From: Cohnella ginsengisoli
GTDB lineage: Bacteria > Bacillota > Bacilli > Paenibacillales > Paenibacillaceae
Assembly: GCF_029525555.1 (NCBI RefSeq)
Contig: NZ_JAPDHZ010000002.1
Span: forward strand, 905,868 to 969,867
Reading direction: 5' to 3'
DNA: 64,000 bases
The notes beneath the pieces are model-generated. The model was given only the letters and a program-made list of their open reading frames with translations, was not told the DNA's origin and did no database searches. Below, one piece after another: positions 10,614 through 20,460 of this stretch (position 1 is its first letter; each line of letters opens with the position of its first letter). Both the position numbers and the translations under genes were made by a program.

Positions 10614-11915
10614 TTAAAACTTGCCGAGCGCCGTACGGTGGGCCGCGATCGTCTCGTCGATGTCGTCCTCGCTGTGGGCGGTGGACAGGAACCAGCCCTC
10701 GAACTGGGAAGGCGGCAGGTTGACGCCCTGATCGAGCATTCTGCCGAACAGCGTCCGGAAACGCTCCGTGTTAGACTGCTTGGCCGTCTCGAAGTTGATG
10801 ACCTGCTTGTCCGTCAAGAACGGGCAGACCATCGAGCCGACGCGGTTGATCGTCATCGCGATGCCGTATTCGGCCGCATTGGACGCGAGGCCGGCCTGCA
10901 GACGCATCGCGAGCCGCTCCAGGCGCTGGTAGGCGGACTCGTCGAGCAGCTTGAGCGTAGCCAGCCCCGCGGACATCGCGAGCGGGTTGCCCGACAATGT
11001 GCCAGCCTGATAGATCGGCCCGACCGGCGCCATGCGCTCCATCAGTTCCCGCCTGCCGCCATAGGCGCCGACCGGCAGACCGCCGCCGATGACCTTGCCC
11101 AGGCAGGTCAAATCGGGCGTTATTCCGTAGAGGCCTTGCGCGCAGTTCAGGTGCACGCGGAAACCCGTCATCACTTCATCGAAAATGAGCAAGCTGTCGT
11201 ATTGCTTCGTCACGTCCCGCAGTCCCTGCAGAAAACCGGGGAGCGGAGGAACGACGCCCATATTGCCGGCGACCGGCTCTACGATGACCGCCGCGATCTC
11301 TTCGCCGTACCGCTCGAATGCGAGCTTGACCGACGCAAGATCGTTGTAAGGCACCGTGATCGTGTGGGACGCGATGCTCTCCGGCACGCCGGGACTGTCG
11401 GGCAATCCGAGCGTCGCCACGCCGGAGCCCGCCTTGATCAAGAGACTGTCGGCATGGCCGTGATAGGAGCCCTCGAACTTCAGGATCCGGCTGCGGCCGG
11501 TATAGCCGCGCGCGAGCCGGATGGCGCTCATCGTCGCCTCGGTGCCGGAGTTGACCATGCGGACGACCTCGATCGACGGTACGCGGGCGCATACAAGCTC
11601 CGCCATTTCCGTCTCCAATTCGGTCGGCGCGCCAAAGCTCGTCCCTTTTTCGGCGGTCCGCTTGATCGCTTCCACCACTTCCGGATGGGCATGACCGGCA
11701 ATCAAGGGCCCCCACGACAGTACGTAGTCGATATAGCTTTGACCGTCGATGTCGGTAATCCGGCTCCCATGGCCGCGTTCGATGACGACTGGCGTCAAGC
11801 CTACCGACTTGAACGCGCGAACCGGGCTGTTAACGCCGCCGGGAATAGATCTTTTGGCCCGTTCGAATGCGGCTTTGGACTTAGCGTCCGAGCGGATTTG
11901 ACGCGTTTCGCTCAT
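10614..11915 (-). CDS. hemL: Glutamate-1-semialdehyde 2,1-aminomutase
   Basis: HemL converts glutamate-1-semialdehyde to 5-aminolevulinate, the second step of the C5 heme pathway, with pyridoxal phosphate. 433 residues, the usual length. The PLP-lysine segment reads [18 protein letters not shown]; the mobile-loop and substrate segments [15 protein letters not shown] and [10 protein letters not shown] are present. A good ribosome site (AGAGGTGG) precedes the ATG at 11915. It is separated from hemB by the divergent Crp/Fnr gene and a repeat array, so it probably has its own promoter. Confidence 0.97.
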   Translation of the reverse strand: MSETRQIRSDAKSKAAFERAKRSIPGGVNSPVRAFKSVGLTPVVIERGHGSRITDIDGQSYIDYVLSWGPLIAGHAHPEVVEAIKRTAEKGTSFGAPTELETEMAELVCARVPSIEVVRMVNSGTEATMSAIRLARGYTGRSRILKFEGSYHGHADSLLIKAGSGVATLGLPDSPGVPESIASHTITVPYNDLASVKLAFERYGEEIAAVIVEPVAGNMGVVPPLPGFLQGLRDVTKQYDSLLIFDEVMTGFRVHLNCAQGLYGITPDLTCLGKVIGGGLPVGAYGGRRELMERMAPVGPIYQAGTLSGNPLAMSAGLATLKLLDESAYQRLERLAMRLQAGLASNAAEYGIAMTINRVGSMVCPFLTDKQVINFETAKQSNTERFRTLFGRMLDQGVNLPPSQFEGWFLSTAHSEDDIDETIAAHRTALGKF

Positions 11916-11996
11916 TTTAGTCCACCTCTGCTATCTGGAATGGAAAAGTCTATGGTAAACTGAATCATCATAATGCGCGGCAATGGAGGCTCAGTC

Positions 11997-12660
11997 ATGA
12001 TTCAATGGCTTAAAAAGGTGTCTTTGTTCGACAAACTGAGCGATGACCAGCTTGAACACATATCCCGGATAGCGAGACGGCGCAGCTTGTCCGCCGGCAG
12101 CATCCTATTCCAGGAAAAAGATCCGGGCAACGTGTTCTACGTCGTATTGAACGGATCCATCAAGCTCTTTACGCGCAGCGCCGGCGGCGAAGAGAAGGTG
12201 CTGTCCGTCGTCGGGGGAAGGCGACAGCTTCGGCGAGCTGGCCCTCCTTGACGGGCTGCCGCGCTCGGCGTCCGCCCGGGCGCTCGAGACATCGCTCTTG
12301 CTGGAGATCGCGAGCGACGACTTCATGCGGCTGCTCGAGTCGCACTTCGATATCACGAAGGGCATCCTCGCCGAGTTAAGCCGGCGGCTCAGACAGACGA
12401 ACGAGCATGTGAGCGACTTGACCTTCCTCGACGACCGCACGCGCGTGCTGAAGAACCTGATCAACCTCGCCAACCAGCACGGCAAGCGCGACGGCGTCTT
12501 TATCCACATCCATCTGGCGCTCAATTACGACGAGCTCTCGCAAATGGCCGGCGTGTCCAAGCAGATCTTGTCCGAGGTGCTCCGCGAGCTCGAAGCAAAA
12601 GGCGTGCTCGTATTCGGCTTGAACCAGTACACGCTTAACTTGACCAAGCTGCGGGGCTGA
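11997..12660 (+). CDS. Crp/Fnr-family transcriptional regulator, frameshifted
   Basis: About 220 residues when joined: an N-terminal cyclic-nucleotide-binding fold (LFDKLSDDQLEHISRIA, then ILFQEKDPGNVFYVVLNGS) and a C-terminal winged helix-turn-helix (YDELSQMAGVSKQILSEVL). No cluster of cysteines for an Fnr-type iron-sulfur centre is seen, so an oxygen-sensing role is not supported; the ligand is unknown. The frame breaks in GGGGG at 12213-12217; with four G the segment becomes VVGEGDSFGELALLDG, the expected family motif. GGAGG is seven bases upstream of the ATG at 11997. It is divergent from hemL, and control of heme genes is possible but inferred from position only. Confidence 0.85.
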
Positions 12661-12663
12661 AGC

Positions 12664-12862
12664 GGCTATTGCTCGTCGGACAAGATAGCGGCATTTTTTG
12701 CCGTTAATCCGCATACGACTGGCGAGACTGGCAGAATAACGGCACTTTTTTCCGCTATTCCGCCTAAGACCGTCTCGCCCGGCACGATAGCGGCATTTTA
12801 CACCGTTAATCCGCCCAGGACCGTCTCGCGGGCACGATTGCGGCACTTGTTGCCGCTATTCT
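12664..12862. repeat. Tandem hairpin repeats, about 50-bp period (family A)
   Basis: Four full units start near 12685, 12736, 12787 and 12837, 50-51 bases apart, with a partial copy at 12664. Each has a T-rich-loop hairpin (for example GCGGCATTTTTTGCCGTTA; CGGCACTTGTTGCCGCTA) and a GC-rich spacer such as AAGACCGTCTCGCCCGGCACG. Units alternate in orientation (GCGGCA...CCGTTA versus CGGCAC...CCGCTA). The array fills the gap between the convergent Crp/Fnr gene and hemB and could act as terminators for both. Confidence 0.85.
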
Positions 12863-12890
12863 CGCCAATGCCTGCCCCTCTGCTTAAGCC

Positions 12891-13880
12891 TTACAGGCCG
12901 TTCATCCACCGAACGGCATCCTTCGCATGATACGTAATGATCAAGTCCGCGCCAGCGCGCTTCATGCCGGTCAGCGTCTCCAACACGATCGCGCGCTCGT
13001 CGATCCAGCCTTGCATCGCCGCCGCCTTCACCATCGCGTATTCGGCGCTCACGTTGTAGACGACGAGCGGCAGGTCGTACCGCTCCTTCAGCAGCCGCAC
13101 GATGTCCAAATACGCGAGGCCCGGCTTGACCATCAGCATATCCGCTCCCTCGCGCACGTCCGTCTCGGCCTCTCTCAGTGCCTCGCGCGCGTTCGCGGCG
13201 TCCATCTGGTACGTCTTGCGGTCGCCGAACTTCGGCGCCGACTGGGCAGCCTCGCGGAATGGGCCGTAGTAGGCTGAAGAATATTTGACCGCATACGACA
13301 TGATCGGAATGTCCTCGAATCCTGCCTCGTCGAGGCCCTGCCGGATCGCGCCGACGAATCCGTCCATCATGTTCGACGGCGCGATGATGTCCGCGCCCGC
13401 GCGCGCTTGGGACACGGCCGTGCGCACCAGCAGCGACAGCGACTCGTCGTTGTCCACGACCGCGCCGCAGTCCCCCTCGTGCACGACGCCGCAATGCCCA
13501 TGATCCGTGAATTCGCACAGGCAGGTATCCGCGATAACGACCAGATCGGGCGCCAGCTTCTTGATCTTGCGGGTGGCTTGCTGAACGATGCCGTCTTCGG
13601 CGTACGCGCCAGTGCCGACGCTGTCCTTAGCACCCGGTATGCCGAACAACAGCACGGCTTGGATGCCCAGGGAGACGATCTCTTCGATCTCCGCGTCCAA
13701 ACGGTCGAGCGACAGGTTAAAAACGCCTGGCATCGAGGAAATCTCGGTCTTGACGTTTTCGCCGTGGGCGACGAAGATCGGCATGATCAGGTCGTGCACG
13801 TGCAGGTGCGTCTCCCGGACCAGGTTGCGGATGCCGGCCGTCCGACGAAGACGGCGGTGGCGCACGATAGATGTATTCAT
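12891..13880 (-). CDS. hemB: Porphobilinogen synthase (5-aminolevulinate dehydratase)
   Basis: HemB condenses two 5-aminolevulinate molecules to porphobilinogen. 329 residues. The metal-binding loop [20 protein letters not shown] has the Cys-Cys-His-Cys pattern of zinc-dependent enzymes; the two active-site lysines lie in [15 protein letters not shown] and [13 protein letters not shown]; the C-terminal [16 protein letters not shown] is typical. It follows the cobA-hemD gene by 18 bases and is the last gene of the hemA-to-hemB operon. Confidence 0.97.
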   Translation of the reverse strand: MNTSIVRHRRLRRTAGIRNLVRETHLHVHDLIMPIFVAHGENVKTEISSMPGVFNLSLDRLDAEIEEIVSLGIQAVLLFGIPGAKDSVGTGAYAEDGIVQQATRKIKKLAPDLVVIADTCLCEFTDHGHCGVVHEGDCGAVVDNDESLSLLVRTAVSQARAGADIIAPSNMMDGFVGAIRQGLDEAGFEDIPIMSYAVKYSSAYYGPFREAAQSAPKFGDRKTYQMDAANAREALREAETDVREGADMLMVKPGLAYLDIVRLLKERYDLPLVVYNVSAEYAMVKAAAMQGWIDERAIVLETLTGMKRAGADLIITYHAKDAVRWMNGL

Positions 13881-13898
13881 TCGAATCAGAACCTTTCT

Positions 13899-15452
13899 TT
13901 AACGAATTTCGTTGCCGGCGCCGCGATGCTTCAGCATGGCCGCCAGCAAGCCTTCGATCGTCGATTGTTCGGCGGTCAGCGTCACGCGAAGCCCGTGCTC
14001 TTCGGCCGTGCGCGCGGTGATCGGTCCGATGCACGCGATCGCGCAGCCTGCCAGCAGGTCGGCCGGACGCTCGGCCCCCAGCCGTCGCAACGCTTCGAGC
14101 AGGTTAACGACCGTTGACGAACTCGTAAACGTTACCGCATGGATTTCGCCGGCACGCAGCATCTCGACGATCCTATCATCCTTTTCAACGACCAGCCTGT
14201 TTTCGTACACATCCAACTCCACGGCCTCGACGCCCGCCTTGGCGAGCTCGGCCGGCAGCAGTCCGCGGGCCAGATCGCCTCTGGGCAGCAGCGCCCGCTG
14301 TCCAGGCGCCAGCATGTCCGCCAAGCTGTCCAGCAAGCCTTCGGCCTGGAACTGGGAAGGAATCACGTCGGCGACGACGCCGCGCGTCGCAAGCGCCTCG
14401 GCCGTCTTCGGTCCGACCGCGGCAAAGCGCGCCCCGGCAAACCGGCGAATATCGACGCGCGCTTCAGCCAGCCAGGAAAAAAAGTACTCGACGCCCGCAG
14501 CGCTCGTCCATATGACCCAATCGAAGCGCTCGGCTTCGCGCAGTGCCGCCCCGATGCGCTGGGCTTCGGCAGGGTCCGTCTGCTTGACCGTGTCGATCAC
14601 GGGAAATACGTACGGCTCCCCGCCGAGGTCGTCGATGCGGTCCGCCAGTTCGCTTGCCTGCGACCGGGCGCGCGTGACGAGAACGCGCCAGCCAAACAGC
14701 GGCTTCGCCTCGATCCACTTCAACTTCTCGCGCTGCCGCACGACGTCGCCGACGACGATAACCGCCGGCGGTTGAAAATCGGCCTCGCGCACTTTCTGCT
14801 CGATGTCGCCCAACGTCCCCGTCAGCGTCTCCTGCTCCGCGCGCGTGCCCCATCGGACAAGCGCCACGGGCGTCTCTGCCGGCCGGCCGAATTTAATCAA
14901 CTGCTCGCTAATATAGCCGATCTTGGCGACGCCCATTAAAAAGAGCAGCGTCCCCGTGGCGTTCGTCACTTTGTCCCATTGGATCATGCGGTCGAGCTTG
15001 TCCGGGCTCTCGTGTCCGGTCACGATCGAAAAGGACGAAGCGAAATCCCGGTGCGTCACCGGAATGCCGGCGTAGGCCGGCACCGCGATCGCGGACGTGA
15101 TGCCCGGGACGATCTCGTAGGGCACGCCATGCTTCTGCAGCAGCTCAGCCTCTTCGCCCACGCGCCCGAACACGGTCGGATCGCCGCCCTTGAGCCTGCA
15201 GACGACCTTGCCGGAGAGCGCCAGATCAAGCAGCAGCCGGTTAATTTCCTCCTGCTTCATGGTGTGGCGGTCCGGCCGCTTGCCCACGTAGATGCGCTCC
15301 GTGCCGGGCCGGGTCTCCTGCAGCAGCTGAGGACCGGCCAAGCGGTCGTATACGACGACGTCGCAGCGCTGAAGCGCGCGCAGCCCGCGTACCGTGATCA
15401 GCTTCGGGTCCCCCGGCCCCGCGCCAACCAGATATACTTTCCCCTGCGTCAT
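13899..15452 (-). CDS. Uroporphyrinogen-III C-methyltransferase / uroporphyrinogen-III synthase fusion
   Basis: A 517-residue fusion. Residues 1 to about 245 are a SUMT/CobA domain ([61 protein letters not shown]), which methylates uroporphyrinogen III to precorrin-2. Residues about 255-517 are HemD ([61 protein letters not shown]), which cyclises hydroxymethylbilane. The ATG at 15452 begins [10 protein letters not shown], two bases after the hemC stop. One polypeptide thus makes uroporphyrinogen III and commits it to siroheme/cobalamin, in line with the precorrin-2 dehydrogenase upstream. The longer apparent frame reaching back into hemC comes from the hemC frameshift. Confidence 0.95.
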   Translation of the reverse strand: MTQGKVYLVGAGPGDPKLITVRGLRALQRCDVVVYDRLAGPQLLQETRPGTERIYVGKRPDRHTMKQEEINRLLLDLALSGKVVCRLKGGDPTVFGRVGEEAELLQKHGVPYEIVPGITSAIAVPAYAGIPVTHRDFASSFSIVTGHESPDKLDRMIQWDKVTNATGTLLFLMGVAKIGYISEQLIKFGRPAETPVALVRWGTRAEQETLTGTLGDIEQKVREADFQPPAVIVVGDVVRQREKLKWIEAKPLFGWRVLVTRARSQASELADRIDDLGGEPYVFPVIDTVKQTDPAEAQRIGAALREAERFDWVIWTSAAGVEYFFSWLAEARVDIRRFAGARFAAVGPKTAEALATRGVVADVIPSQFQAEGLLDSLADMLAPGQRALLPRGDLARGLLPAELAKAGVEAVELDVYENRLVVEKDDRIVEMLRAGEIHAVTFTSSSTVVNLLEALRRLGAERPADLLAGCAIACIGPITARTAEEHGLRVTLTAEQSTIEGLLAAMLKHRGAGNEIR

Positions 15453-15454
15453 CG

Positions 15455-16394
15455 TTATTCCCTCGCTTCCGCGAGCAAGACGTCCGCGCCCTTGGCCAGC
15501 AGCTCCTCCGCCACGCGGCGTCCGACGTCGGCCGGATCGCTGCCGGAAGCGGAAGCTTTCAACACGAGTCTGCCGTCCGCAGCCGCGACCATGCCCGTCA
15601 TGGAGACGACGGCGTCGGATTCCGTCGACGAAGCTGTCGCATAGGCGCCGATCGGCACCTGGCAGCCGCCGTTCAGCAATCCCAAAAAAAGTGCGCTCCG
15701 CGGCAACCGCTCGCTCGGCGGCAGTATCGTTCAGCATCCCCAGCAAAGCCAGAACCTCTTCGTCGGACGCCCTGCATTCAATGGCAAGCGCGCCTTGCCC
15801 GACGGCGGGCAGGCAATCCTCGGGCTCGATATAAGCCGTGATGCGGTCGCTCCACCCCATCCGCTTCAAGCCGGCTGCGGCCAGCACGATCGCGTCGAGA
15901 CCCTCGGACTCCAGTTTGCGAAGCCGGGTGTCGATATTGCCGCGGAGCGACTCGATGCGAAAATCGGGGCGGCGAGATTGCAGCTGCGCGGAGCGGCGAA
16001 GACTGCTCGTGCCGATTCTGGCGCCAGGCGGCAAATCCGACAGCGTGCTTGAGGTCAAATTCACGAGCGCGTCGCGCGGGTCCTCGCGCGGAGGCACGCA
16101 TCCGATGACGAGGCCTTCGGGCAGCTCGAACGGCATATCCTTCATGCTGTGGATCGCGATATCGATCTCGCCGCCGAGCAGCGCCTCTTCGATTTCTTTG
16201 ACGAACAGGCCTTTGCCTCCGACCTTGGACAGAGTCACGTCCAAAATCCGATCTCCCCGCGTGACGATCGGCACGACTTCGAAGTCGAGCGGCAGCCTTG
16301 CCTTCGCAGCCAACGTCTTTAACGCATCGATCGTCTGCCCGCTCTGCGTCATCGCCAGCGCGCTTTGTCTAGTCCCAACCTTGATCTTGCGCAT
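15455..16394 (-). CDS. hemC: Hydroxymethylbilane synthase, frameshifted
   Basis: HemC polymerises four porphobilinogens into hydroxymethylbilane using a dipyrromethane cofactor on a cysteine. Motifs: [14 protein letters not shown] at the N-terminus, [22 protein letters not shown] and [11 protein letters not shown]. The frame breaks in a run of seven A (15684-15690 on +). With six, the minus strand reads [21 protein letters not shown], which restores the cofactor-binding cysteine in NGGCQVP; about 312 residues result. The ATG at 16394 (MRKIKVGT) follows GGGGAG at 11 bases; a GTG four codons earlier sits on the ribosome site and is unlikely. Confidence 0.93.
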
Positions 16395-16513
16395 TCGCCG
16401 CAACACTCCCCGGTATTTCTATTCAGATCTGCAATGAACTACAAATTACTTCCTATTGTCTCATATTCCGCCGCCGAGCCCAAACGGCGCCCGGTTGGCG
16501 TCGATTGAGATTG

Positions 16514-17192
16514 CTAGTCGGCATCCTCGGCATCCTTGGCATCCTTGGCATCCGCCCATTCGCGCAACATCGCGACCAGCTCCTTCGCCTCGGGCAGTTC
16601 TGCCATCGACAACCAGGCTTCGACTGCACGATCCGATACAGCCGCATTCATGAGCCTGCGCCGTTCAGGCGCCTCGTCGACCTCCGCCAGCACGCGCCGC
16701 CGCAGGATGCCCAGCCTTCGTGTCAGCTCGGCATATTCGGGCCCGTATCGCTCTCTCAATTCGCTCGCGATGCGGGCTGACCAAGCCGGTCCGGCGCCAG
16801 AGGTGCCGACGGTCAACAGCAACCCGCCTCTGCGGACTACGGCAGGCACGATAAAGCTCCCCCCGCGAGCCGTCGGAGGCGGAGTTGGCCGGGATGCCGC
16901 GCCGCTTCGCCTCGTCGCAGATCCAGCCGTTCAATTCGTCGGCACCGGTTGCCGCTATAACAAGCGCGGCGCCCTCAAGATCGTCCGGCGAGAACGGCTT
17001 CGGCAAGTGACGGATCGCCCCGGCTTCCTTCCACTCTCGCAGCCTGGCCGAGACGATCTCGGGACAGACGAGCACCACGTCCGCGCCCGCCTCCAGCAAA
17101 CCGCCCGTCCTGCGCTCGCCGACGGCGCCGCCGCCTACCACTATGCATCTGCTGTGCTCTACGGATATCATGATCGGATAATAGCGCTGCAT
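16514..17192 (-). CDS. Precorrin-2 dehydrogenase (siroheme branch), frameshifted
   Basis: NAD-dependent dehydrogenase (SirC/CysG-N type) converting precorrin-2 to sirohydrochlorin; some relatives also chelate iron. N-terminus YYPIMISVEHSRCIVVGGGAVGERR shows the Rossmann GGGxVG loop; ADVVLVCPE and ALVIAATGADELN follow. The frame breaks in six C (16859-16864 on +); five would give GSRGSFIVPAVVRRGGLLLTVGTSG, the family core. About 225 residues when joined. The extreme C-terminus is made of a 9-bp tandem repeat (16520-16555) encoding Lys-Asp-Ala/Glu-Asp-Ala units. GGAGA precedes the ATG at 17192. Confidence 0.9.
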
Positions 17193-17207
17193 GCCTTATT
17201 CTCCTTT

Positions 17208-18029
17208 TTATAACCAATGATGAAAGGATGAGAGCGAATTCGCGAAAAAATCCAATACGAGCAGGACATAGCCGACCAAATTCCATATCGCGCAGCGTCC
17301 CGCATCGTCCCTTCCAATCCACCTGCGCAGCAGATAGAAAATATAAACGGCGCCCGCGACGAACGACAGAAGCACCTTTTCGTCCAGCAGCTTGGCATAG
17401 TGACCGTCGACGAGCAACGCGGCCGTGCCAGTGGACAGCGCCAGAAGCAGCAGCGGCACGCCAAACAGACCGGATCGGAACGCATACTTGTCGATCGCTT
17501 CTAAGCTCGGCATGCGATTCATCACGCTGCCCCATTTCTTCTTTTTTAACCTGTAATTCAAAAAAAGGTACATCGCGCCGCACACCGCGGAAACGGTAAG
17601 AAGGGCGAATGCGACCGTAATCAGGCTTACGTGGAGGACGAGCAGCCGCCTCGACACCTCCGACGGAGCCAAAGCGATCTCCCGGCCGGAGCGTTCCATC
17701 AGATTAAGGCCGAGCACCGCGAAGCCCACGACGTTTACGAGCAGCACGAGCAGCTCCGCGCGGACGATCCGGTTCACGGCGAACGACGCGGAGACGAGCA
17801 GCCACGAAACGAAAAAGACGTAGTCGTGCAGCGTCACCTCCGGAACCGCGAAGCGGCGCACGAGCAAATCCCCGAGAAAGCCCGTCTGCAGCACCCAGAC
17901 AAAAACAAGCAGCCCTGTGCCGATCCGTTTCCCGTTGCGATTGCCGTAGGCGGCATCCGACACGAAAAACAGTAGACTCAGGGCGTAAATATACATAATG
18001 GCGTCCGTCAGCCAATTGTTCGTTAACAT
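17208..18029 (-). CDS. hemX: HemX / CcsA-type membrane protein
   Basis: A 273-residue protein with about eight hydrophobic segments (YIYALSLLFFVSDAAYG, LLVFVWVLQTGFLGDLLV, LLVLLVNVVGFAVLGLNLM, LITVAFALLTVSAVCGAMYLF and others), matching the cytochrome c assembly (CcsA) family and Bacillus HemX by length and by its place directly after hemA. In Bacillus HemX lowers HemA levels by an unknown mechanism. No WWD-type heme-handling motif is evident. The start ATG has GGAGG nine bases upstream. Confidence 0.9.
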   Translation of the reverse strand: MLTNNWLTDAIMYIYALSLLFFVSDAAYGNRNGKRIGTGLLVFVWVLQTGFLGDLLVRRFAVPEVTLHDYVFFVSWLLVSASFAVNRIVRAELLVLLVNVVGFAVLGLNLMERSGREIALAPSEVSRRLLVLHVSLITVAFALLTVSAVCGAMYLFLNYRLKKKKWGSVMNRMPSLEAIDKYAFRSGLFGVPLLLLALSTGTAALLVDGHYAKLLDEKVLLSFVAGAVYIFYLLRRWIGRDDAGRCAIWNLVGYVLLVLDFFANSLSSFHHWL

Positions 18030-18078
18030 GAAGCACCGCCTCCGGCTTCTCTCGAATCCGGCCAGGCCGGCGATCCGG

Positions 18079-19485
18079 TCAGCGAAGCGCGCCGGCCAGC
18101 TGAGCCAGGAATGATTGAGGCTCCGCGGAGGCGGCTTGCTTGTCGGGCGCGGCAGCAGCGGCTAAGCCGGCTGCGCGAGCCTTCTCCGCCTCCTTCGCCT
18201 CGTTCTTGAGGCGAGCGACTTCCTCCTCGAGCGCGAAGAGCTGCACGAACAAGTCCAGCGATGCCTCGCTGCGCTTCTCCGCTGCCAGCTCTTTGACCCG
18301 TAGGATCGGGTCGTGGATCATCTGCGTCAGCATGCTCTTGGTCAGCTTGCGGATCACTTTGACTTGCCGCTCGTCCAGCTCGGGCAGCTTGCGAAGCAGG
18401 CTGTCCAACGTCTCCTCGTGGATCGCCGCAGCCTTCTCCTGCAGTCCCCGGATCAGCGGGCTGACCCCGAGGGTGGCATACCATTGCCGGTAGGACTCCA
18501 TCTCGGCGTCGATCATGACGTCGATGACAGCCGTCTCCTGCCTGCGCTTCTCCAGGTTGCTCTCGACGATGCCTTCAAGATCGTCGATGTCGTACAGATA
18601 CACGCCCGGCAATTCGCCGCAGGCGGGATCGATGTCTCTCGGGACCGCGATATCGATCAGGAACAGCGGTCTCTTCTTGCGGCTCTTCATCGCGCGCGCG
18701 ACGACGTCCCGCTCCAGCACGAACCGCTGCGCCCCGGTGCTGCTGATGACGATGTCGGCCTCGTCGAGCCGGCTAAGGGCTTCGTCCATCGCCATCGCCT
18801 TGCCGCCCATCTTGTCCGCAAGCTCTTCCGCGCGCGAGAGCGTGCGGTTCACGACATACACTTCCTTGGCGCCGCCGGCGGTCAGATGCTGCGCGGTAAG
18901 CTCGCTCATCTTGCCCGCGCCGAGGATCATAATCTTCTTGTCGTCGAAGCGGCCGAAAATCCGCTTGCCGAGCTCCACCGCAGCGTAGCTGACGGATACG
19001 GCGCTCTCGCCGATCGACGTCTCGGTATGCGCGCGCTTGGCGACCGTGATCGCCTGCTGGAACAGACGGTTGAACAGCGTACCCGTCGCCTTGCGTTCGC
19101 GCGCGAGGAAGAAGGCGTCCCGGACCTGTCCGAGAATCTGCGTCTCGCCGATCACCATCGAATCGAGGCCGCAAGCGACGCGGAACAAATGGCGATTAGC
19201 CAGATCGTCCTCGTACATATAGAGGTGGCGGTTGAACATCTCGCGGGGCAGGTTGAACCACTGCTCCATAAAAGAGCGGATATAATGCCCGCACAGCGTA
19301 TGGCGGTCGACGACCGCATACAGCTCGGTGCGATTGCAGGTGGCGACGATGACGCATTCCAAAATGCCCGTCGTCGCTTTCAGCGCGTCCAGCGCCTGCG
19401 GCAGTTCCTCGTCCGGAATCGCGAAGCGTTCCCGGACTTCTACCGGTGCGGTTTTGTAGTTCAAACCGACGACTATGAGATGCAC
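18079..19485 (-). CDS. hemA: Glutamyl-tRNA reductase
   Basis: HemA reduces glutamyl-tRNA(Glu) to glutamate-1-semialdehyde with NADPH, the first committed step of tetrapyrrole synthesis. 468 residues: catalytic domain with LNYKTAPVEVRERFAI and the catalytic cysteine in IVATCNRTELYAVVD, NADPH domain (KKIMILGAGKMSELTAQHL, VISSTGAQRFVL, DIAVPRDIDP), and a C-terminal helical dimerisation domain ending in an Ala-rich tail. The start is a GTG at 19485 with AGGTGA six bases upstream. It is the first gene of the hem operon. Confidence 0.97.
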   Translation of the reverse strand: MHLIVVGLNYKTAPVEVRERFAIPDEELPQALDALKATTGILECVIVATCNRTELYAVVDRHTLCGHYIRSFMEQWFNLPREMFNRHLYMYEDDLANRHLFRVACGLDSMVIGETQILGQVRDAFFLARERKATGTLFNRLFQQAITVAKRAHTETSIGESAVSVSYAAVELGKRIFGRFDDKKIMILGAGKMSELTAQHLTAGGAKEVYVVNRTLSRAEELADKMGGKAMAMDEALSRLDEADIVISSTGAQRFVLERDVVARAMKSRKKRPLFLIDIAVPRDIDPACGELPGVYLYDIDDLEGIVESNLEKRRQETAVIDVMIDAEMESYRQWYATLGVSPLIRGLQEKAAAIHEETLDSLLRKLPELDERQVKVIRKLTKSMLTQMIHDPILRVKELAAEKRSEASLDLFVQLFALEEEVARLKNEAKEAEKARAAGLAAAAAPDKQAASAEPQSFLAQLAGALR

Positions 19486-19567
19486 GGGACTTCACCTGCC
19501 TTTTCCTGAGGTCTGGATGCCGATCATGCGGAGCAAGCGCGTCCGGCTCGCCCGCCAACTAGGACTT

Positions 19568-19576
19568 ATTATAGCA
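19568..19576 (-). promoter_or_regulatory. Extended -10 promoter candidate for hemA
   Basis: On the minus strand TGCTATAAT (extended -10, TGN-TATAAT) lies about 85 bases upstream of the hemA start; no good -35 box is seen, which is typical of extended -10 promoters. Confidence 0.5.
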
Positions 19577-19702
19577 TAGCCAGGCGTGCCGGCCCTGAAG
19601 ATTTGATGAATATTTTGCGACATACGGTCGAATCCCATATTTCCTATTGTCGTCGTCGGAGCCTCATTCTATTCTTGCCGCCCTATAAACTGCGGATCGC
19701 AT

Positions 19703-19736
19703 TTAAAAAGCCATGGGGACGCGGCCCCATGGCTAA
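19703..19736 (-). terminator. Terminator after speD
   Basis: AGCCATGGGG-ccgcg-TCCCCATGGCT followed by TTTTTAAAT on the minus strand, 35 bases after the speD stop. Confidence 0.8.
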
Positions 19737-19770
19737 CATGCATCATCATCGTCTGTAGGCTCTTCTACTC

Positions 19771-20169
19771 TTACACGAGTTCGGCTTGTTTGATAGCAGG
19801 CTCTTCGACCTGCATCTCGCCGACGCCGCGAATGAGCTTCTTCGCGTAGGTATTCTTCGGCTTGAGTACGTTAACCATGTAGTCGATCGCGAGCTGCGGA
19901 TCGACCGTCTCGCCGCATGTGTAGCAGTCGATCGCGGCAAAACCCCGCTCAGGATACGTGTGAATGGAGAGATGGCTCTCCGACAGCATGACGAGAACCG
20001 TCGCGCCCTGCGGCTCGAATTGTTTGGCTTGAACCGAGAGAACGGTTGCTCCGCAAGCTTCGGCTGCCTCCACCATGTGCGATTGGAGAAGTTCAGCGCT
20101 GTTCAGAAGATCGAAATCGACCCCCCAGGTATCAACCGCAACGTGCCGTCCGAAAGTAGAGTATTCCAC
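19771..20169 (-). CDS. speD: S-adenosylmethionine decarboxylase proenzyme
   Basis: SpeD makes decarboxylated AdoMet for spermidine synthesis. 132 residues, typical of the small bacterial class. The autoprocessing site is in LSESHLSIHTYPE, where the proenzyme cleaves at Glu-Ser and the Ser becomes the pyruvoyl group; the catalytic cysteine lies in AIDCYTCGETVDP. Start is GTG at 20169 with GGGGGGAA seven bases upstream. Monocistronic: terminator downstream and candidate promoter at 20318-20346. Note that there is no speE next to it. Confidence 0.95.
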   Translation of the reverse strand: MEYSTFGRHVAVDTWGVDFDLLNSAELLQSHMVEAAEACGATVLSVQAKQFEPQGATVLVMLSESHLSIHTYPERGFAAIDCYTCGETVDPQLAIDYMVNVLKPKNTYAKKLIRGVGEMQVEEPAIKQAELV

Positions 20170-20317
20170 TGTTCGGTTCCCCCCTTCCTAGGAATAAAAT
20201 GTGAAGCTGATTTCATCCGCTAGGACCTACGTCATTCACTTCTCGAGGGAATCTGCAAAACAATCGCATTCCATTCCTGAGTGAATCCTGGTTCCTATTG
20301 TTTTGTCAACGAAACTA

Positions 20318-20346
20318 AAAATAACATCTATCGGGGTGAATTGCAA
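20318..20346 (-). promoter_or_regulatory. Promoter candidate for speD
   Basis: TTGCAA (20341-20346), 17-base spacer, TATTTT (20318-20323) on the minus strand, leaving a leader of about 140 bases. The rest of the gap 20170-20460 holds no other feature I can support. Confidence 0.4.
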
Positions 20347-20404
20347 CTCTTTTTTTTAAGCAAAATATCCCGTTTCCGAGCCGACGAGACCATAGGACGC
20401 CATA

Positions 20405-20438
20405 ATAAAAAAACCCGCCTTTGCAGAAGGCAGGTTCT
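20405..20438 (-). terminator. Terminator after the 20461-21052 gene
   Basis: Minus strand ACCTGCCTT-ctgc-AAAGGCGGGT followed by seven T, about 20 bases past the stop codon. Confidence 0.8.
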
Positions 20439-20460
20439 TCACGGGATTCGTATAGGTAGA

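Noticed and set aside
13899..16406. An 835-residue apparent HemC-CobA-HemD triple fusion
   Set aside because: It exists only through the extra A at 15684-15690. Correcting it gives a normal HemC stop at 15455 and an ATG for CobA-HemD at 15452.
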